DNA from: UBA8752 sp040261275
Lineage (GTDB): Bacteria > Bacteroidota > Bacteroidia > Flavobacteriales_D > Sanyastnellaceae
Length of the DNA stretch: 46,704 bases
Assembly: GCA_040261275.1 (NCBI GenBank)
Contig: JBDQOI010000020.1
Location: 1-46,704 of the forward strand
Reading direction: 5' to 3'
This document shows, piece after piece, positions 43,900 through 46,704 of the stretch. The position numbers were made by a program, and so were the translations under genes. Within the stretch, counting starts at the first letter, position 1; each line of letters starts with the position of its first letter. The notes beneath the pieces were generated by a model. The model searched no databases and was not told where the DNA came from. It saw only the letters and a list, made by a program, of their open reading frames with translations.

Positions 43900-45141
43900 T
43901 CATAGGGTCACACGGACCAAGGAATCGAGGGTCACATCGGCCCCTTCTCCGTACCCCATGTCACAGGCGACGACCCCTCCCTCACGGTCGATGACCATCC
44001 ACGTGGGATAGGCCTTCACGGGATAACCTTCCGGCAGCGAATCGACCATCAATTGGGGAATGTCCAGCCTGCGTCGCGCGAGATAACGTTCGACCACCTC
44101 GGGCTTCTGGTGATGGTTGACCCCCAACACGGTGAACCCCTCCGGACCGAACTCCTTTTGCATGTGGTCCAGATGCGGCATGGCACGCATGCAAGGACCG
44201 CACCCGATGTACCAGAAGTCCAGATAGACCACCTGACCCAGGTAATCCGACAGCGCAGCGGATTGACCATCCAGCAGCGTACCTGAAATCGCCGGAGCCG
44301 CCGCCCCTACTGCGGGCAAGGCAGCCAATGTCTCTGCATACCAATCTTCGTCGCCTCCGCCATCCACAGCGGGGTCCTTGGGTGCTGGTGCCTTGGCCCA
44401 TTCCGGCGCTTCCCAACCTGAAATGGCCGCAGAAATCGTCTCGTCATTGGTCACCTCCCAATCCCAGGAAATCGACATCTCCCGCCCATAGGCCATGTCC
44501 CCCCTGAACCACTTTTCCTCCATTCGGACGGGCAGTCCATCAGGCGCCCGGAAAGTCCATTGGCTCTGCGCGTAGGTGTCCACATGGTAATCCTCCGAAG
44601 TGGTGTCCTGTACCTCCACCAAGGTCAACACATACGCCTCATTGTCGCCCCCCTCGGGCAGGATGTGCTCCCTGGTGACCACCATCAAAGAGTCTTCCAT
44701 CTGCTGGGCCCACCACGTGGTGTCCCAGAGCATGACCGGCAGTGCCAGCGACACATGGTAATTGGGCACCCAATTGCCGTTCCGACTTCTGCCCTCCACC
44801 GTATCGGCTTTCAGTATGCTGTCTGCCTCGATTTGGGTCAACTCGGCCTGCCAAAGCCCATACCAACGCGTGGTCGTGTCCTCGTCGTCGAAAAAGGTGT
44901 CGGACAAGCGCCATCCCGCCATGGACGAATCGCCCACTGAATGCGCTGCCATCCAATCCGCCTCGACCACTCGGCCCCAACCGTCGCCCGTGGCATCGGT
45001 ATAGTTCGCCATGGTCGCCGTGAAACGGGCATTGGAGATTAGAGACTGGGCATCCTGAACGGAGTCAATGTCTTCAAAAACGGGGGCGGAAGGGCTGCAA
45101 CCGACCCACAGGACGGGAACCCACAACATCAGCGAACGCAT
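43900..45141 (-). CDS. TlpA-like thioredoxin-domain lipoprotein
   Basis: 413 residues from ATG 45141 (MRSLMLWVPVLWVGC, lipobox VGC), with a TACATTG box 11 bases before it. Residues ~20-250 are a beta-rich region of unknown type (NYHVSLALPVMLWDTTWWAQ...). Residues ~270-413 form a TlpA/ResA-like thioredoxin domain: GQVVYLDFWYIGCGPCMRAM with C314-G-P-C317, LGVNHHQKPEVVERYL and the cis-Pro region YPVKAYPTWMVID. A periplasm-facing thiol-disulfide reductase or oxidase is inferred, possibly acting on Cys-rich exported proteins. Longer in-frame upstream sequence was rejected because it lacks a signal. Confidence 0.85.
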   Translation of the reverse strand: MRSLMLWVPVLWVGCSPSAPVFEDIDSVQDAQSLISNARFTATMANYTDATGDGWGRVVEADWMAAHSVGDSSMAGWRLSDTFFDDEDTTTRWYGLWQAELTQIEADSILKADTVEGRSRNGNWVPNYHVSLALPVMLWDTTWWAQQMEDSLMVVTREHILPEGGDNEAYVLTLVEVQDTTSEDYHVDTYAQSQWTFRAPDGLPVRMEEKWFRGDMAYGREMSISWDWEVTNDETISAAISGWEAPEWAKAPAPKDPAVDGGGDEDWYAETLAALPAVGAAAPAISGTLLDGQSAALSDYLGQVVYLDFWYIGCGPCMRAMPHLDHMQKEFGPEGFTVLGVNHHQKPEVVERYLARRRLDIPQLMVDSLPEGYPVKAYPTWMVIDREGGVVACDMGYGEGADVTLDSLVRVTL

Positions 45142-45163
45142 GCGGCAATGTAGCCTGTCTCCG

Positions 45164-45709
45164 TCAGTCTCTTTCCGCCAGCTCCTGGCGCAATCCTTCG
45201 ATGGAAGCGTGAATTTCCCGCAACACTTGGACCACATCATTCCCGCCGGAAGCCGCCGGACTTCCTCCGGTCATGCGGCGCTCCTGAAATTGATCCCGTG
45301 CTGCAATCACTTGCTTCTTGAAACCGGCCGCATCCATGATGCCAATCAGCTTCATGTCCGCTCCGGTCTGCGCACTGTTGCCGGCGGTCTCCACTTTCAG
45401 GATGCGCAGGTCGAAATACTTGAGAAGCGGATTATCGATGAACGTCAGGTCCTGGATGTTCTCCAGCGGTATCGTCTTCTCGGTCTTGAAATAGTGGCCT
45501 TTCGAAAACTGCAGATGGCGGCTCGTCAAGGTGCACTCCAGGCTGTGGTAATACTTGCCTGTGACCCATTGCCCACAACCGAGAAACCAGATGACAACCA
45601 AGGGAATGCCCACGACCGTGACGAGCAGCATGAATGCGATGTAGAACATCAGATAGGTGCGTATGGCCGGATTGAATTCGGCCCGCGTCAGCGTATTCTC
45701 CATAGACAT
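45164..45709 (-). CDS. Bacterial PH-domain (DUF304/YdbS-like) membrane protein
   Basis: 181 residues from ATG 45709, chosen because TACCTTGG sits at -12; ATG 45703 is an alternative. Two adjacent hydrophobic segments (IRTYLMFYIAFMLLVTVVGI, PLVVIWFLGCGQWV; ~12-46) precede a bPH2-type domain: YYHSLECTLTSRHLQFSKG, KTEKTIPLENIQDLTFIDN, LKYFDLRILKVETAG. The C-terminal ~45 residues are charged and probably helical. Such YdbS/YdbT-like proteins have no settled function. It is divergent from the BNR propeller gene, with 56 bases between the starts. Confidence 0.82.
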   Translation of the reverse strand: MSMENTLTRAEFNPAIRTYLMFYIAFMLLVTVVGIPLVVIWFLGCGQWVTGKYYHSLECTLTSRHLQFSKGHYFKTEKTIPLENIQDLTFIDNPLLKYFDLRILKVETAGNSAQTGADMKLIGIMDAAGFKKQVIAARDQFQERRMTGGSPAASGGNDVVQVLREIHASIEGLRQELAERD

Positions 45710-45713
45710 GGCC

Positions 45714-45721
45714 CCAAGGTA
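45714..45721 (-). promoter_or_regulatory. -7 box TACCTTGG, 12 bases before ATG 45709
   Basis: TAnnTT-G element on the minus strand with its T exactly at -12. It decides in favour of ATG 45709 over the longer frame and implies a leaderless message. Confidence 0.5.
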
Positions 45722-45765
45722 ATCCTTCCCAAGCATGACCGATATTGTCGGCCCACGCCCCCACC

Positions 45766-46704
45766 ATGACTCTTTTGCGACTCCCCGTTTCCGTGCTCTT
45801 GCCATTGTGCATCGTTGCACCATTTCATGCCCAGACTTGGGAGCAGGGCGTGGGCACCGAAGGACTGAACCTGCAGGCGATCCAATTCCACGAAGGATGG
45901 GCCTATACCGGTGGGGCCACCGGGACGTACCGCTCGGAAGACGGGGGTGCCACTTATGCCGAGGCCAACACCGGCAACAACAGCGTGGGCCCCACCCGCG
46001 GCTTTACCCATGACAACCTCTACGTCTACATGTGCACCAGCAATGGCGTGTTCCGCAGTGACAACCAGGGTGCCAACTGGACCTCCGTGGACAACGGCCT
46101 GCCCCAGCTGCTCTCCCATGGCATGGCGGCATCCAGCGACCGCATTTGGGTGGTGACCCCCTCTGGAGCCTACACCTCGGTCGACCATGGTGACAACTGG
46201 CTCCCTGCGGGATTGGATGGGCTGGACGTCCGGTGCATCACCATCCTGGACGATGCGGCCTACGCGGGCACCCAAGGCGACGGACTGTTCCGCTCCGAGG
46301 ACAACGGCGCAAGCTGGACGGCCATCAACAACGGAACGACCTCATCGGCATTCCGCGCCATCGAAGCCCATGGCAGCGCGCTGTTCGCTGCAGGCGGCAT
46401 CGGTTCGGGCATTTTCCGCTCCACCGATGAAGGCGCCAACTGGACCCTGCTTTCAGGCGGCCTTCCCGGAGGCACCTTTCGCGGGTTTGCCTCCCAAGGC
46501 GATTGGATTGCCGCCGGGGCATTCGGCAATGGACTTTATGTATCCAACGACAATGGAGACAGCTGGACTGGGCTGAACGAAGGCTTGGGCGACCTCACCC
46601 TGTTTGATGTGGACTTCAGCGACAGCCACCTGCTCGTGGCCACCGATCTGGCGGGCGCATGGCGCCTGCCCCTCGACGCGCTGCCCGAAGGTCCTTCCCA
46701 GGTT
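45766..46704 (+). CDS. Secreted BNR/YCF48-like propeller protein, 3' end outside window
   Basis: Frame is open from ATG 45766 to the window end (313 codons, no stop). Signal peptide MTLLRLPVSVLLPLCIVAPF...HAQ (~23). The mature part consists of BNR-type repeats of about 40 residues: GTYRSEDGGATYAEANTG, GVFRSDNQGANWTSVDNG, GLFRSEDNGASWTAINNG, GIFRSTDEGANWTLLSGG, GLYVSNDNGDSWTGLNEG, consistent with a beta-propeller as in the larger protein at 11929-16209. The missing C-terminus would be expected to carry a sorting domain, but this cannot be seen. No catalytic sialidase residues were identified. Confidence 0.88.
   Translation, partial: MTLLRLPVSVLLPLCIVAPFHAQTWEQGVGTEGLNLQAIQFHEGWAYTGGATGTYRSEDGGATYAEANTGNNSVGPTRGFTHDNLYVYMCTSNGVFRSDNQGANWTSVDNGLPQLLSHGMAASSDRIWVVTPSGAYTSVDHGDNWLPAGLDGLDVRCITILDDAAYAGTQGDGLFRSEDNGASWTAINNGTTSSAFRAIEAHGSALFAAGGIGSGIFRSTDEGANWTLLSGGLPGGTFRGFASQGDWIAAGAFGNGLYVSNDNGDSWTGLNEGLGDLTLFDVDFSDSHLLVATDLAGAWRLPLDALPEGPSQV

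Noticed and set aside
7937..45765. Conserved -33 TTG partner for all the -12 boxes
   Set aside because: A TTG at suitable spacing was seen only for the cys leader (8780); others lacked it, so no general -33 element is claimed.
1..46704. CRISPR arrays, tRNA or rRNA genes, insertion sequences, prophage genes
   Set aside because: None recognised on either strand; the repeats present are in-frame protein repeats (HYR, FAS1, BNR, delta-60).

Overview
The window looks like a chromosomal segment of a GC-rich member of the Bacteroidota, probably Flavobacteriales-like and probably aquatic. The reasons are: several secreted proteins end in type IX secretion (T9SS) type A sorting domains with the 'PNP' signature; delta-60, HYR, FAS1 and BNR modules are common; Shine-Dalgarno sequences are largely absent; and TAnnTTTG-like -7 promoter boxes recur. 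No rRNA, tRNA, CRISPR array, insertion sequence or phage module was recognised. Both ends of the window cut through genes.

Layout. (1) 3-7878: two tandem paralogous, cysteine-rich HYR-repeat surface proteins with T9SS tails, the first cut at its 5' end, each followed by a nearly identical terminator. (2) 8002-8760: a YwaF/TIGR02206 membrane protein. (3) 8803-11927: a cysteine-biosynthesis operon. A 24-codon leader peptide with six consecutive Cys codons and an intrinsic terminator precede cysM-like, mec-like (JAMM), cysO-like (sulfur carrier) and moeZ-like (E1 plus rhodanese) genes. This is a complete thiocarboxylate-dependent cysteine route that appears to be controlled by cysteine attenuation. 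(4) 11929-16209: a large secreted BNR/PKD/LamG protein with a dockerin-like tail. (5) 16287-18540: a tiny zinc-ribbon gene, a PNGase F-like lipoprotein and a PhzF-family enzyme. (6) 18726-20687: an AT-richer islet with a TerB-like/BRCT protein, an unknown 121-residue protein and a KTSC-like secreted protein. (7) 20854-22401: a delta-60 repeat T9SS protein. (8) 22411-26858: a mini zinc ribbon, a thioredoxin-like protein and glpK-glpD-glpF for glycerol use. (9) 26871-29393: a GH2 beta-mannosidase lipoprotein. (10) 29543-31345: a cupredoxin/triple-FAS1 protein with a dockerin-like tail. (11) 31609-34036: methyltransferase, sulfotransferase-like and glycosyltransferase genes. (12) 34120-46704: RmuC, nitroreductase, a GH92 mannosidase lipoprotein, a TspO-serine hydrolase fusion, a frameshifted subtilase, an alpha/beta hydrolase with a T9SS tail, a TlpA-like lipoprotein, a bacterial PH-domain protein and a BNR propeller protein cut by the window end.

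Three themes connect the region. First, the cysteine operon couples a protein-bound sulfur pathway to a poly-Cys leader. Second, PNGase F, beta-mannosidase and GH92 alpha-mannosidase lipoproteins together could strip and dismantle mannose-rich N-glycans, although they are not clustered as a locus with SusC/SusD. Third, at least nine genes have a TAnnTT-type -7 element whose T lies exactly 12 bases before the start codon, which suggests that leaderless mRNAs are common here. Convergent genes are packed tail to tail with almost no space and no visible terminators.
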